From positions 30,218 through 94,217 of the forward strand of contig NZ_NHON01000007.1 in assembly GCF_002195995.1 (NCBI RefSeq): a stretch of 64,000 nt of DNA, written 5' to 3'. The notes beneath the pieces were generated by a model that had not been told where the DNA came from, did not search any database, and worked only from the letters and a program-made list of their open reading frames with translations. The stretch is from Inquilinus limosus (GTDB lineage Bacteria; Pseudomonadota; Alphaproteobacteria; DSM-16000; Inquilinaceae). Of the stretch, positions 1-8,369 are shown piece after piece; position 1 is the first letter of the stretch; every line of letters starts with the position of its first letter. The translations under genes and the position numbers were made by a program.

Positions 1-290
1 GCAAGGCCGACAAGGTCAAGGTCACCGGCCTCGGCACCCCGAACCAGATGCGCCGCTTCATCGAGAACGGCACGGTCACCGCCTTCCAGCTGTGGAGCCC
101 GTACAATGAGGGCTGGCTGGCCTCGCATCTCGCGGTCGGGGTGATGGGCGGCAAGATCGACCTGAAGCCGGGGAGCAGCTTCGAGGTGCCGAAGCTGGGC
201 ACGATCAAGATCGGCGACAACGCCCAGATCCTGACCCAGTCGCAGCCGACCACCTTCGACAAGAGCAACATCGGGGAGTTCAATTTCTGA
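1..290 (+). CDS. Sugar ABC transporter substrate-binding protein, RhaS/LsrB type (3' end only)
   Basis: Only the last ~95 codons are present, read in frame from base 3 to the TGA at 288-290. The fragment shows the C-terminal lobe pattern of periplasmic binding proteins of the rhamnose (RhaS) and AI-2 (LsrB) type: TGLGTPNQMRRF, then an LW.P...G module and a closing DKSNIGEFNF like the LsrB tail. It would bind a sugar-like ligand in the periplasm for an ABC importer. Its permease and ATPase are not next to it, because downstream lies the convergent LacI gene. An importer of the same family is read leftward at the far end of the window, but a link cannot be shown. The ligand is unknown. Confidence 0.75.
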   Translation, partial: KADKVKVTGLGTPNQMRRFIENGTVTAFQLWSPYNEGWLASHLAVGVMGGKIDLKPGSSFEVPKLGTIKIGDNAQILTQSQPTTFDKSNIGEFNF

Positions 291-339
291 GAGGCCCTGC
301 GGCGGCGGCGTTCCAGGGCGTCGCCGCGCCTCTTTTAAT

Positions 340-428
340 GTCATCCTCGGGCTTGACCCGAGGATCCAGGGGCTTTCAAGAGCCGCTCTCGGTGGCCCCT
401 GGATTGCCGGGTCAAGCCCGGCAATGAC
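340..428. repeat. Dispersed palindromic repeat, copy 1
   Basis: The element runs from GTCAT (340) to ATGAC (428) between the convergent binding-protein and LacI genes. It holds nested inverted repeats: a hairpin around the CGGGCTTGACCCG segment on the left and the GCCGGGTCAAGCCCGGC segment on the right, with CCAGGGGC paired to GCCCCTGG in the middle. Four related elements occur elsewhere in the window, sharing the GTCAT ends and the CCAGGGGC core. It may also fold as a bidirectional terminator. Confidence 0.7.
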
Positions 429-448
429 AACCAGGGGTGGGTGTTGGC

Positions 449-1507
449 CTACCGCTTCCCCTTCGGCCGGCCGATCGAGCCGTGCAGCACCACGCTGCTG
501 CCCAGCAACACCCGGCGCGGCGGGGCGTCGAGGCCGTCCAGCCGCTCAAGCAGCATGCGGGCGGCGGTGGCGCCGACCTCGGCCATGTCGCGGTCGATCA
601 CCGTGATCGGCGGGTCGACCAGCTCCGCCAGCACCCGGTCGTCGGCCCCGGCCAGCGACAGGTCCCGCGGCACCGACAGGCCCAGCAGCCGGATCGCGCG
701 CAGGGCGCCCTGGAAGATCTCGTTGCCGCCGGCGATCAGTGCGGTCGGCGGCTTCGGCCCGGTCAGCAGGTCATGTGCCTCGGCCGCGCCGTACTCCGCC
801 GTCTGGGCGCGGGAGCGGATCAGCCGCTCCTCCGCAGCCAGCCCGGCCTCGGCCAGCGCCTTGCGGAAGGCCTCGGCGCGGGCGCGGCCGGGGCGGATCT
901 TCTCCGACGCCGTGATCAGCGCGATCCGCCGGTGGCCCTGCGCCACCATCTGCTTCACCAGGGTCTCGATCGGCCGCGCATGGTCGCTGTAGACCACGTC
1001 GGCCGCCACCGGCACGTCGCGGTCCAGGATCACCAGCGGCACGCCGATCCGGCCCAGCCGCTCGACCACGGGGCCGTGCGTCTCGTCCGCCAGGGTGACG
1101 ATCAGCCCGTCCATCTGGCGCTGCTGCGCCGCCTCCAGGAAGGCCAGCTCCCTGGCCGGCGAGCGGTTGGAGGAGACGGCGAACAGCATGTAGCCGGCGG
1201 CGGACAGCACCGGCTCGGCCCCGATGGCGACGCGCGAGAACACCGGGTTGGCCATGTCCGGGATCAGGAAGCCGATGGTCCGGGTGCGGCTGGTGCGCAT
1301 GGTCCGGGCCGCGGCGTTGGGCTGGTAGCCGGTCTCGGCCATCGCCGCCAGCACGCGGGCCCGCGTCGCCTCCGCCACCCGGGCGCTGCCGCCGGCGACG
1401 CGCGAGACGGTGCCGATCGACACCGAAGCCCGCGCCGCGACGTCGCGGATCGTCGGCCGGCGCGCCGGGAAAACGTTCACAGGGGAAGGCTTCGTGCGAT
1501 CGGCCAT
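449..1507 (-). CDS. LacI-family transcriptional regulator
   Basis: The 352-residue protein has the usual LacI layout. An N-terminal helix-turn-helix lies at residues 18-38 (TIRDVAARASVSIGTVSRV), the hinge-helix signature YQPNAAAR near residue 64, and a periplasmic-binding-protein-like effector domain from about residue 75 (TIGFLIPDMANPVFS). Members repress or activate sugar genes in response to a small carbohydrate ligand. It is divergent from the mutarotase-like gene, with a 121-bp gap holding an operator-like palindrome. It is also convergent with the sugar-binding protein at the left edge, so it could control either unit. The ligand cannot be read from the sequence. Confidence 0.93.
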   Translation of the reverse strand: MADRTKPSPVNVFPARRPTIRDVAARASVSIGTVSRVAGGSARVAEATRARVLAAMAETGYQPNAAARTMRTSRTRTIGFLIPDMANPVFSRVAIGAEPVLSAAGYMLFAVSSNRSPARELAFLEAAQQRQMDGLIVTLADETHGPVVERLGRIGVPLVILDRDVPVAADVVYSDHARPIETLVKQMVAQGHRRIALITASEKIRPGRARAEAFRKALAEAGLAAEERLIRSRAQTAEYGAAEAHDLLTGPKPPTALIAGGNEIFQGALRAIRLLGLSVPRDLSLAGADDRVLAELVDPPITVIDRDMAEVGATAARMLLERLDGLDAPPRRVLLGSSVVLHGSIGRPKGKR

Positions 1508-1559
1508 GGCGTGCCCAGAGTCTCGCCGGAATCGCCGGCCGCTGCAATCGGCCGATGAT

Positions 1560-1571
1560 GTTGACGTTTAC
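1560..1571. promoter_or_regulatory. Candidate LacI-family operator
   Basis: GTTGACGTTTAC matches 10 of 12 positions of the symmetric GTAAACGTTTAC pattern with central CG that many LacI/PurR-class repressors bind. It lies 53 bp upstream of the divergent LacI start and 58 bp upstream of the mutarotase-like start, where it could control both. The overlapping TTGACG could also be a -35 element. Assignment to the LacI protein is inference. Confidence 0.45.
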
Positions 1572-1628
1572 ACGCTCGTGAAGCTGCGGCATCGATGCTA
1601 CGAGGCGTGGGGCTTCCGGGAGAGGGCG

Positions 1629-2717
1629 ATGATCGAGTTCGGTGTCGATGCGGTCCAGATCGTGTTCAACCCGGAGGGCGGGCACCTGCACGATGTGGTG
1701 GTGCGCTGGAACGGGCGGGAGATCCGGCCGACGCACCGGGCGCCCTGGATCGACAGCGGCGAGACGCTGCCGGACGACATCCCGCTCGGGCTGCGCAACC
1801 TGGCCGGCGATTTCTTCTGTGCCCCCTTCGCCGACAGCGACCTGGACGGCGCGCCTGGCCATGGCTGGACCGGCAACGGCCATTGGGAGGTCGACGGCAT
1901 CGACCGGGAGACCGGCGGCGTCACCGCCCGCTTCACGCTGCAGGAGAAGGTGTTCGGCGCCACCGTGCGCAAGGCGGTGACGCTGCGCCAGGGCCAGCCG
2001 ATCGTCTATCAGCGCCATGTCTTCGAGGGCGGCGCCGGGACGCTGCCGATGGCGCATCACGCCATGATCCGGGCGCCGGGCGGCGCCACGCTCAGCTTCT
2101 CGCCCAAGGCCTTCGGCATCACCCCGCCGACCCCGGTCGAGCCCGACCCTTCGCGCGGGCGATCGGTGCTGGCCTATCCGCAGCGCATCGCCGGGCTCGA
2201 GGCCGTGCGCCTGGCCGACGGCCGCACGGTCGACGCTTCGCGCTACCCCTTCGCCGACAGCCATGAGGACATCGTGCTGCTGGCCGAGGCGCCGGGTTCG
2301 ACGCTCGGCTGGTCGGCGGCGCTGGCGGCGCGCGAGGGCTTCCTGTTCTTCGGGCTGAAGGACCCGCGCCGGCTGCCCTTCACCATGCTATGGATGAGCA
2401 ATGGCGGCCGCGACTACCCGCCCTTCTCCAGCCGGCACCGCCATGTGCTGGGGATCGAGGAAGGCTGCATGTACCTGCATCTCGGCCACCGCGCCTCGAT
2501 GGCGCCGAACCCGCTGACCGAAGAGGGCTATCCGACCGCGATCGCGCTGCAGCCGGCGGGGCGGGTCGAGATCGCCTATGCCTTCGGCGCCATCCCGGCC
2601 GAGCCGGGCTGGGACCGGGTCGAGGCGATCGGCCGCGGCCCCGCCGGGCTCGACCTGCGCATCGCCGGCGGCCCGGTGGTGACGCTGCCCTTCGAGGCGG
2701 AGCGCATCGGGCTCTGA
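1629..2717 (+). CDS. Galactose-mutarotase-fold protein (aldose 1-epimerase superfamily), function unknown
   Basis: This is a 362-residue soluble protein. The ATG at 1629 is chosen because GGGAGAGG stands just upstream; the open frame continues into the LacI gene, but that extension reads as shadow sequence. The N-terminus (VFNPEGGHLHDVVVRWNGREI) resembles the first strands of mutarotase-like beta-sandwich domains, and paired aromatics and histidines (RHRHVLGIEEGCMYLHLGHR) sit near the C-terminus, as in sugar-binding members. I recognise the fold, not the substrate. It is followed 116 bp later by glycerate kinase and divergently paired with the LacI regulator, which suggests a sugar or sugar-acid catabolic role. 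Confidence 0.65.
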   Translation: MIEFGVDAVQIVFNPEGGHLHDVVVRWNGREIRPTHRAPWIDSGETLPDDIPLGLRNLAGDFFCAPFADSDLDGAPGHGWTGNGHWEVDGIDRETGGVTARFTLQEKVFGATVRKAVTLRQGQPIVYQRHVFEGGAGTLPMAHHAMIRAPGGATLSFSPKAFGITPPTPVEPDPSRGRSVLAYPQRIAGLEAVRLADGRTVDASRYPFADSHEDIVLLAEAPGSTLGWSAALAAREGFLFFGLKDPRRLPFTMLWMSNGGRDYPPFSSRHRHVLGIEEGCMYLHLGHRASMAPNPLTEEGYPTAIALQPAGRVEIAYAFGAIPAEPGWDRVEAIGRGPAGLDLRIAGGPVVTLPFEAERIGL

Positions 2718-2833
2718 GGTGTCTTTTTCGCGGGGTGGAAGCGTCCGGGGGCGTCCGGCTGCGATTCCCGCTTGAACCGCGGCCGGACCTCGCCTTCGAT
2801 GGGCCGCCTGCCGCCGCATCCAGAGAAGACGTC

Positions 2834-4078
2834 ATGTCCGGGTCCGATCGCGCCGTCCTCGAAGTCCTGTTCCAGGCCGCGCTCAGCGCCGCCTATCCGG
2901 AGACGCGGATGCAGCACCTGCTGCCCGAGCCGCCGAGAGGCCGCACCATCGTGCTCGGCGCCGGCAAGGGCGCGGCGCGGATGGCCCGGGCGTTCGAGAC
3001 GCTGTGGCCGCATCCCTGCGAGGGGCTGGTCGTCACCCGCTACGGCCACGGCACGCCGACCGACCGGATCGAGGTGGTCGAGGCCGCGCATCCGGTGCCG
3101 GACGCCGCCGGCCGGGCCGCCGCCGGCCGCATCCTCGACCTCGCCCGCGCCGCAGGGCCGGACGACCTGGTGGTATGCCTGGTCTCGGGCGGCGCCTCGG
3201 CCCTGCTGTCGCTGCCGGCGGAAGGGCTGACCCTGGAGGACAAGCAGGCCGTGAACAAGGCGCTGCTGCGCTCCGGCGCGCCGATCCAGGAGATGAACGC
3301 GGTGCGCAAGGCGATGTCCGCGATCAAGGGCGGGCGCCTGGCCGCCGCCGCGGCGCCAGCGCGCGTCGTCACCTACCTGATTTCCGACGTGCCGGGCGAC
3401 GAGCCGGGCGTGATCGGCTCCGGCCCCACCGTCGCCGGCGGGGCGGACCCGGAGACGGCGCTGGCGATCCTGCGCCGCTACGGGATCCCGGTCTCGGAGA
3501 CCGTGCAGCGGGCGATCCGCGCCAATGCCGCCCCGGCCGCGCTGCCGGCGGCGGATCTGCACATGCTGGCGACGCCGCAGATGGCGCTGGAGGCGGCGGC
3601 GGCGAAGGCGCGCGAGCTGGGCCTGACCCCGCTGATCCTGGGCGACGCGCTGGAGGGCGAGGCGCGCGAGGTCGGCCGAGTCCTGGCCGGCATCGCCGAG
3701 CAGGCGCTGCGCCACGGCCAGCCGGCGGCCAAGCCCTGCGTGTTGCTGTCCGGTGGCGAGACCACGGTGACGGTGAAGGGGCAGGGCCGGGGCGGCCGCA
3801 ATGTCGAGTTCCTGCTGGCGCTGACGCTGCAGCTGCAGGGCCGGCCCGGCATTGCCGCCATCGCCTGCGACACCGACGGCATCGACGGGTCGGAGGACAA
3901 TGCCGGTGCCTGGACCGATGCCGGGACGCTGGCGCTCGGCAAGGAACGCGGGCTGGCCGCGGCCGAGTTCCTGGCGAACAACGATGCCTACAGCTATTTC
4001 GCGGCGCTCGACCGGCTGGTGGTGACCGGCCCGACCCTGACCAACGTCAACGACTTCCGCGCCATCCTGGTGCGATAG
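2834..4078 (+). CDS. Type-2 glycerate kinase (MOFRL family; glycerate 2-kinase)
   Basis: The 414-residue protein matches the normal size of the TtuD/GckA family, which phosphorylates D-glycerate to 2-phosphoglycerate with ATP in the cytoplasm. The DUF4147-like N-terminal domain carries VLGAGKGAARMA (40-51), the glycine-rich VSGGASALLSLP (117-128) and SDVPGDEP (184-191). The C-terminal MOFRL domain carries LSGGETTVTVKGQGRGGRN (305-323) and a DTDGIDG motif. Upstream is the mutarotase-like gene in the same direction; downstream is a 260-bp gap before the RTX gene. The product would feed lower glycolysis, consistent with sugar-acid use under the LacI regulator. That regulatory link is inferred. 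Confidence 0.9.
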   Translation: MSGSDRAVLEVLFQAALSAAYPETRMQHLLPEPPRGRTIVLGAGKGAARMARAFETLWPHPCEGLVVTRYGHGTPTDRIEVVEAAHPVPDAAGRAAAGRILDLARAAGPDDLVVCLVSGGASALLSLPAEGLTLEDKQAVNKALLRSGAPIQEMNAVRKAMSAIKGGRLAAAAAPARVVTYLISDVPGDEPGVIGSGPTVAGGADPETALAILRRYGIPVSETVQRAIRANAAPAALPAADLHMLATPQMALEAAAAKARELGLTPLILGDALEGEAREVGRVLAGIAEQALRHGQPAAKPCVLLSGGETTVTVKGQGRGGRNVEFLLALTLQLQGRPGIAAIACDTDGIDGSEDNAGAWTDAGTLALGKERGLAAAEFLANNDAYSYFAALDRLVVTGPTLTNVNDFRAILVR

Positions 4079-4338
4079 CGCCAAGGGCCTGTCCGCGCCT
4101 CTTTCCGCCGCGAGCCGACGATCCCGGTCCAGTCGTGCGGCCGCATCGCCTGTTATGCTGAATTTGACGCAAGTCCTGGACGATTGCCGCCGCCGGGCCG
4201 GCCGTGTAGAACGCCGGCGTGTGAACCTGCATTCATCGCTCGTACAACTGCTATTCGTACGGTTTTGTTTTCCTTCTGATTTTCCCGACGGTGCTGCGGC
4301 TGCCGTCGCCTGCGCATACAAAAGGGAGGCTTTTCGTC

Positions 4339-6990
4339 ATGACCGTCAACTCCAGCTCGCTCACCCGGATCTCGGTCGACAGCGGCGGCACCAGCGCCAA
4401 CAACATCGCCACCAATGCCACGATGTCGGCCGATGGCCGCTATGTCGTGTATCAGAGCACCGCGACCAACCTGGTCGGGGGCGATGTCAACGGTTTCTTC
4501 GACGTGTTCCGCTACGACACCGTGACCGGCACCACGACGCTGGTCTCGACCGCGACCGGCGGGACGCAGGGCAACAACGTCTCCAGCCTGCCGCTGATCA
4601 CCGATGACGGCCGCTATGTGGTCTTCACCAGCATCGCGACCAACCTGGTCGGCGGTGACACCAACGCCGTCCTCGATGTCTTCATGAGGGACACCTCGAC
4701 CGGCGTCACCACGCGGGTCTCCACCGCATCGGATGGTAGTCAGGCCAACGGCGCCAGCCAGAACATCGACATCACCGGCAACGGCGCCTTCATCGGCTTC
4801 CAGAGCACCGCGACCAACTTGGTCGGCGGCGACAGCAATGGCTTCATCGACGCCTTCGTCAAGAACCTGTCGACCGGCGTCGTCACCCGCATCTCCGTGG
4901 CGGATGACGAGTCGCAGGCGAACGGCAACTCCCTGGTGGTCCGCCTGTCCGACGACGGCAACCGCGCCTCCTTCGTCAGCACCGCCAGCAACCTGACGGC
5001 CAACGACAGCAACGGCGCGGCCACCGACGTCTTCGTCCGCGACATCGGCGCCGGCACCACCACGCTGGTGTCGGTCTCCACCACCGGCGGCTCGGGGGAT
5101 GGCCAGTCGTCGGGCGCCACCATCTCCGGCAATGGCCGCTATGTCGTGTTCCAGAGCGATGCGACCAACCTGGTGGCCGGCGACACCAATGCCACCACCG
5201 ACATCTTCCTCCGCGACCTGCAGACCAACACCACCACCCGCGTCTCCACCGCCACCGACGGCAGCCAGTCGAACGACCTGTCGACCCAAGCCGTGATCTC
5301 CGCCGACGGCCGCTACGTCGTCTTCCTCAGCAATGCCAGCAACCTGGTGCAGGGCGACACCAACGGGCTGCGCGACATCTTCCTGAAGGACATGGTGACG
5401 GGCAACGTGACGCGCCTGTCCGTCGCCTTCGACGGGTCGCAGCTGAACGACCTGTCCAACACGCCGTGGATCTCGGCCGACGGCCACTACGTCACCTTCC
5501 AGTCGCAGGCGACCAACACCGGGGTGGGGGCCGAGGGCAACGGCACCGGCTTCGACATCTTCCGGGTCTCGCTGGTGGCCGGGGCCGGGGCCGACCGGAT
5601 GATCGGCTCCGACGGCAACGACACCATCGACGGGCTGGCGGGCGACGACATCCTCCTCGGCGGCTTCGGCAACGACGTGCTCACCGGGGGCGCGGGGGCC
5701 GACCAGCTCCTCGGCGGCGCCGGCACCGATACGGCGGATTATGCGGCCTCGGCGGCCGGGGTGACGGTCGACCTCTTCACCGGCTCGGGCACCGGCGGCG
5801 ACGCCCAGGGCGACACGCTGCAGGACATCGAGAACGTCAACGGCTCGGCCTTCGCCGACCATCTCTACGGCAACGGCAACGCCAATGTGCTGAACGGCGG
5901 GGCGGGCGACGACACGCTCCGGGGCGGCGACGGCGGCGACACGCTGAACGGCGGCGCCGGTTCGGACTTCGCCAACTACCAGGGGTCGGAGCAGGGCGTC
6001 GTCATCAACCTGCTGGCCGGCACTGCCTCCGGCGGCTTCGCCCAGGGCGACACGCTGATCAGCATCGAGAACCTGTACGGCTCCAGCCATGACGACCAGC
6101 TGACCGGCGACAACGGCCGCAACATCTTCGGCGGCGAGCTGGGCAACGACACGCTCGTCGGCAATGGTGGGGACGACTCGCTCTCGGGCGAGGGCGGCGA
6201 CGACAATCTCAGCGGCGGCGACGGCAACGATCGGCTCGTCGGCGGCGACGGCACCGATACGATCCATGGCGGCAACAACGACGATTCCGTGGACGCCGGC
6301 ACCGGCAACGACCAGGTCTTTGGCGAGGCCGGCAACGACAGCCTTTATGGCGGAACCGGCAACGACACCCTCGATGGCGGCGACGGCAACGACACCCTCG
6401 AAGGCGGCGCCGGGGCCGATACGCTGACGGGCGGGGCCGGCATCGACACGGCCAGCTATGCCAGCTCATCCGCCGGGGTGACGGTCAGCCTGGTCACCGG
6501 CGCTGGCACGGGCGGCGATGCCCAGGGCGACACGCTCAGCGGCATCGAGCAGCTGCTGGGGTCGGGCTTCAACGACCACCTGACCGGCGACGACAACGCC
6601 AACACGCTGTGGGGCCAGGCGGGCGACGACGTGCTCACCGGCGGCGGCGGGGCCGATCTGTTGAAGGGCGGCGCCGGCAACGACACCTTCGTCTATGCGG
6701 CCCTCACCGACAGCACCGTGGCCTCCTCGGGCAAGGACACGATCACGGACTTCTCGACCGGCGACAAGATCGACCTGTCGGCGATCGATGCGGACGGCAA
6801 TGCTGAGAACGGCGACACTGCCTTCACTTTCGGCACCGGCGGCTTCACCGGGGCCGGGGCGGAAATCCGGGTGGTGACGGCCGGCGCGCTCCAGGTGGTC
6901 TATGTCGACACCAATGGCGACAAGGCGCCGGACTTCGCCATCAACGTCGCTTCCGACCATCCGCTCACCGCGTCGGATTTCGTGCTGTGA
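4339..6990 (+). CDS. Secreted seven-repeat propeller/RTX calcium-binding protein
   Basis: This is an 883-residue protein. The ATG at 4339 follows GGGAGG at 4324-4329; an in-frame ATG at 4291 lacks such a site. Residues 1-410 hold seven tandem ~58-residue repeats built on DGRYVVFxSxATNLVxGDTN...DIFxRD..TGxTTRVS, which should form a TolB/PD40-like seven-bladed propeller. Residues ~412-740 hold many RTX nonapeptides (GGxGxDxLx), with three spacer modules (ASSAGVTVxL...GDAQGDTL). A serralysin-type C-terminal domain ends in ASDFVL. There is no N-terminal signal peptide, so type I secretion is expected from the family, but no TolC/HlyBD genes are nearby. No protease or other catalytic motif is visible. 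A surface or matrix adhesion role is a guess. Confidence 0.88.
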   Translation: MTVNSSSLTRISVDSGGTSANNIATNATMSADGRYVVYQSTATNLVGGDVNGFFDVFRYDTVTGTTTLVSTATGGTQGNNVSSLPLITDDGRYVVFTSIATNLVGGDTNAVLDVFMRDTSTGVTTRVSTASDGSQANGASQNIDITGNGAFIGFQSTATNLVGGDSNGFIDAFVKNLSTGVVTRISVADDESQANGNSLVVRLSDDGNRASFVSTASNLTANDSNGAATDVFVRDIGAGTTTLVSVSTTGGSGDGQSSGATISGNGRYVVFQSDATNLVAGDTNATTDIFLRDLQTNTTTRVSTATDGSQSNDLSTQAVISADGRYVVFLSNASNLVQGDTNGLRDIFLKDMVTGNVTRLSVAFDGSQLNDLSNTPWISADGHYVTFQSQATNTGVGAEGNGTGFDIFRVSLVAGAGADRMIGSDGNDTIDGLAGDDILLGGFGNDVLTGGAGADQLLGGAGTDTADYAASAAGVTVDLFTGSGTGGDAQGDTLQDIENVNGSAFADHLYGNGNANVLNGGAGDDTLRGGDGGDTLNGGAGSDFANYQGSEQGVVINLLAGTASGGFAQGDTLISIENLYGSSHDDQLTGDNGRNIFGGELGNDTLVGNGGDDSLSGEGGDDNLSGGDGNDRLVGGDGTDTIHGGNNDDSVDAGTGNDQVFGEAGNDSLYGGTGNDTLDGGDGNDTLEGGAGADTLTGGAGIDTASYASSSAGVTVSLVTGAGTGGDAQGDTLSGIEQLLGSGFNDHLTGDDNANTLWGQAGDDVLTGGGGADLLKGGAGNDTFVYAALTDSTVASSGKDTITDFSTGDKIDLSAIDADGNAENGDTAFTFGTGGFTGAGAEIRVVTAGALQVVYVDTNGDKAPDFAINVASDHPLTASDFVL
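5595..6690 (+). repeat. RTX nonapeptide-coding repeat array
   Basis: The DNA repeats a ~27-bp unit encoding GGxGxDxLx, rich in GGCGGCGCCGG and GGCAACGAC words. It is broken three times by a longer unit encoding the VTVxLxTGxGTGGDAQGDTL module. The longer units at about 5745-5840 and 6455-6550 are nearly identical, which makes this a likely site of slippage or gene conversion. Confidence 0.8.
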
Positions 6991-7000
6991 TCCTCGGCGA

Positions 7001-7018
7001 CCCCGTCTTCGGGCGGGG
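7001..7018. terminator. Hairpin between convergent genes
   Basis: CCCCGTC and GGCGGGG pair over seven positions (one G-T wobble) around a stable TTCG tetraloop. The hairpin is 10 bp after the RTX stop codon and 12 bp from the MerR stop codon. There is no T-tract on either side, so it may act as a bidirectional or factor-assisted terminator or as an mRNA end stabiliser. Confidence 0.5.
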
Positions 7019-7029
7019 CCGCATCCCCT

Positions 7030-7446
7030 TCAGCCGCAGGCACGGAATTCGCCGTCCGAAGGATCGATGAACTCCGGCTCCGGCCCCTGTTCGCCAGCCC
7101 TCATCCAGGCCAGCTTGGCGCGGAGATAGCCGGCCATCGCCTCCAGCTCCGCCGCCTTGCGCTCCAGCCGGGCCAGCTGCTCCGACATGATCTCGATGCT
7201 GCGCTCGCGGGTGATGCCGCCGCGGCGATGCTCCTCGCCGATCGCGGCGATCTCCTTCAGCGACATGCCCAGCGACTGCGCCATGCGGATCAGCCGGGCC
7301 TCGCGCACATGCTCCGCGGTGAAGACCTGGTACGGGTTGCGACCGCCCTTGCCGTTGGTTCCGGGCGCCAGCAGCCCGCGGCGGACATAGAAGCGCACGG
7401 TGTCCACGGGCAGCCCCGTCGCCCGCGCGAAATCCGAGATCAGCAT
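7030..7446 (-). CDS. MerR-family transcriptional regulator
   Basis: The 138-residue protein begins with the winged-helix signature MLISDFARATGLPVDTVRFY (residues 1-20), followed by RRGLL and a second helix-turn wing (AEHVREARLIRMAQSLGMSL). A dimerisation coiled coil covers roughly residues 75-115. Its only cysteine is next to the C-terminus, so it is not a metal sensor of the MerR/CueR kind; an organic or stress signal is more likely. It is divergent from an SDR gene, and the gap contains a promoter with the 19-bp spacer that MerR activators need, so the SDR is the obvious target. Confidence 0.92.
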   Translation of the reverse strand: MLISDFARATGLPVDTVRFYVRRGLLAPGTNGKGGRNPYQVFTAEHVREARLIRMAQSLGMSLKEIAAIGEEHRRGGITRERSIEIMSEQLARLERKAAELEAMAGYLRAKLAWMRAGEQGPEPEFIDPSDGEFRACG

Positions 7447-7470
7447 GGTTCGGCTCCGGCATTCCGGCCC

Positions 7471-7501
7471 TTGACCCTGGACCGCACTCCAGACTTATAG
7501 G
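7471..7501 (+). promoter_or_regulatory. MerR-type promoter and operator for the SDR gene
   Basis: The -35 TTGACC (7471-7476) and -10 TATAGG (7496-7501) are separated by 19 bp, the over-long spacer that MerR-family activators untwist. Within the spacer lies the inverted repeat CTGGA-CCGCAC-TCCAG (7477-7492), placed exactly where MerR dimers bind. The SDR start is 30 bp downstream and the MerR gene is read the other way, so the site could also autoregulate. Confidence 0.8.
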
Positions 7502-7531
7502 ATCAGCTCTCATCCTTGTGGAGCTTGAGAG

Positions 7532-8359
7532 TTGGACAAGATCGCATTGGTGACCGGGGCGTCGGCGGGCATCGGCGAGGCGACGGTGCGCCGGCTGATC
7601 GGCGACGGCTACACCGTCTATGCCGCGGCGCGGCGGACCGACCGGATGGCGATGCTGGCGGTGGCCGGGGCGCGGCTGGTCGCGCTCGACCTCACCGACG
7701 ATGCCTCGATCGTCGCGGCGGTGGGGCGGATCCGCGGCGAGGCCGGGCGGCTGGACCTGCTGGTCAACAACGCCGGCTACGGCAGCTATGGCGCGCTGGA
7801 GGATGTGCCGCTGGACGAGGCGCGCCGTCAGTTCGAGGTCAACCTGTTCGGCGCCGCCCGGCTGTGCCAGCTGGCGCTGCCGATGATGCGGGAGCACAAG
7901 ACTGGCCGGATCATCAATGTCAGCTCGATCGGCGGCAGGTCCGGCGAGCCTTTCGGCAGCTGGTACCACGCCACCAAATACGCGCTGGAGGGGCTGAGCG
8001 ACTGCCTGCGGATGGAGCTGACGCCTTTCGGCATCGACGTGGTGGTGATCGAGCCGGGCGCGATCCGCACCGAATGGGGCGGCATCGCCTTCGAGAGCCT
8101 GCTGCGGGTTTCCGGCGGCACCGCCTACGGCCCCTATGCCCGGCGCCACGCCAGGATGTACGAACGGGCCGTGGCGTCGAGCTTCCCGTCCCCGCCCGAG
8201 GTCGTGGCGGACGCCATCGGCCGGGCGGCGGCGGCCCGGCGGCCGCGGACCCGCTATCCGGTCGGCGGCGGCGCCCGGATACTGCTGCTGCTCGTCCGTC
8301 TGCTCAGCGACCGGATGACCGACCGGCTGATGTGGCGGGCATCCCAGGCGCGGGAGTGA
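7532..8359 (+). CDS. Short-chain dehydrogenase/reductase (classical SDR)
   Basis: This is a 275-residue NAD(P)-dependent oxidoreductase with a TTG start behind GGAGCTTGAGAG. The cofactor motif TGASAGIG is at residues 8-15, NNAGYG at 79-84, catalytic Ser131/132, and the YHATK box with Tyr145 and Lys149. The sequence resembles SDRs annotated as retinol- or ketone-reductase-like, but the substrate cannot be assigned. An Arg-rich and then Leu-rich C-terminus (residues 230-260) could associate with membrane. It is expected to be induced by the divergent MerR protein through the 19-bp-spacer promoter. Confidence 0.9.
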   Translation: MDKIALVTGASAGIGEATVRRLIGDGYTVYAAARRTDRMAMLAVAGARLVALDLTDDASIVAAVGRIRGEAGRLDLLVNNAGYGSYGALEDVPLDEARRQFEVNLFGAARLCQLALPMMREHKTGRIINVSSIGGRSGEPFGSWYHATKYALEGLSDCLRMELTPFGIDVVVIEPGAIRTEWGGIAFESLLRVSGGTAYGPYARRHARMYERAVASSFPSPPEVVADAIGRAAAARRPRTRYPVGGGARILLLLVRLLSDRMTDRLMWRASQARE

Positions 8360-8369
8360 CGGCGGGGCG

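Noticed and set aside
1410..1628. N-terminal extension of the mutarotase-like protein into the LacI gene
   Set aside because: It is antisense to the LacI helix-turn-helix coding region, and a good ribosome-binding site stands before the ATG at 1629.
4240..4260. Two TCGTAC words 15 bp apart upstream of the RTX gene as an operator
   Set aside because: The words are only 6 bp long, with no second locus carrying the same arrangement and no nearby regulator to match.
5595..6690. The repeat array as a CRISPR or non-coding satellite
   Set aside because: The repeats keep reading frame, encode RTX nonapeptides without stop codons, and vary mostly at third positions.
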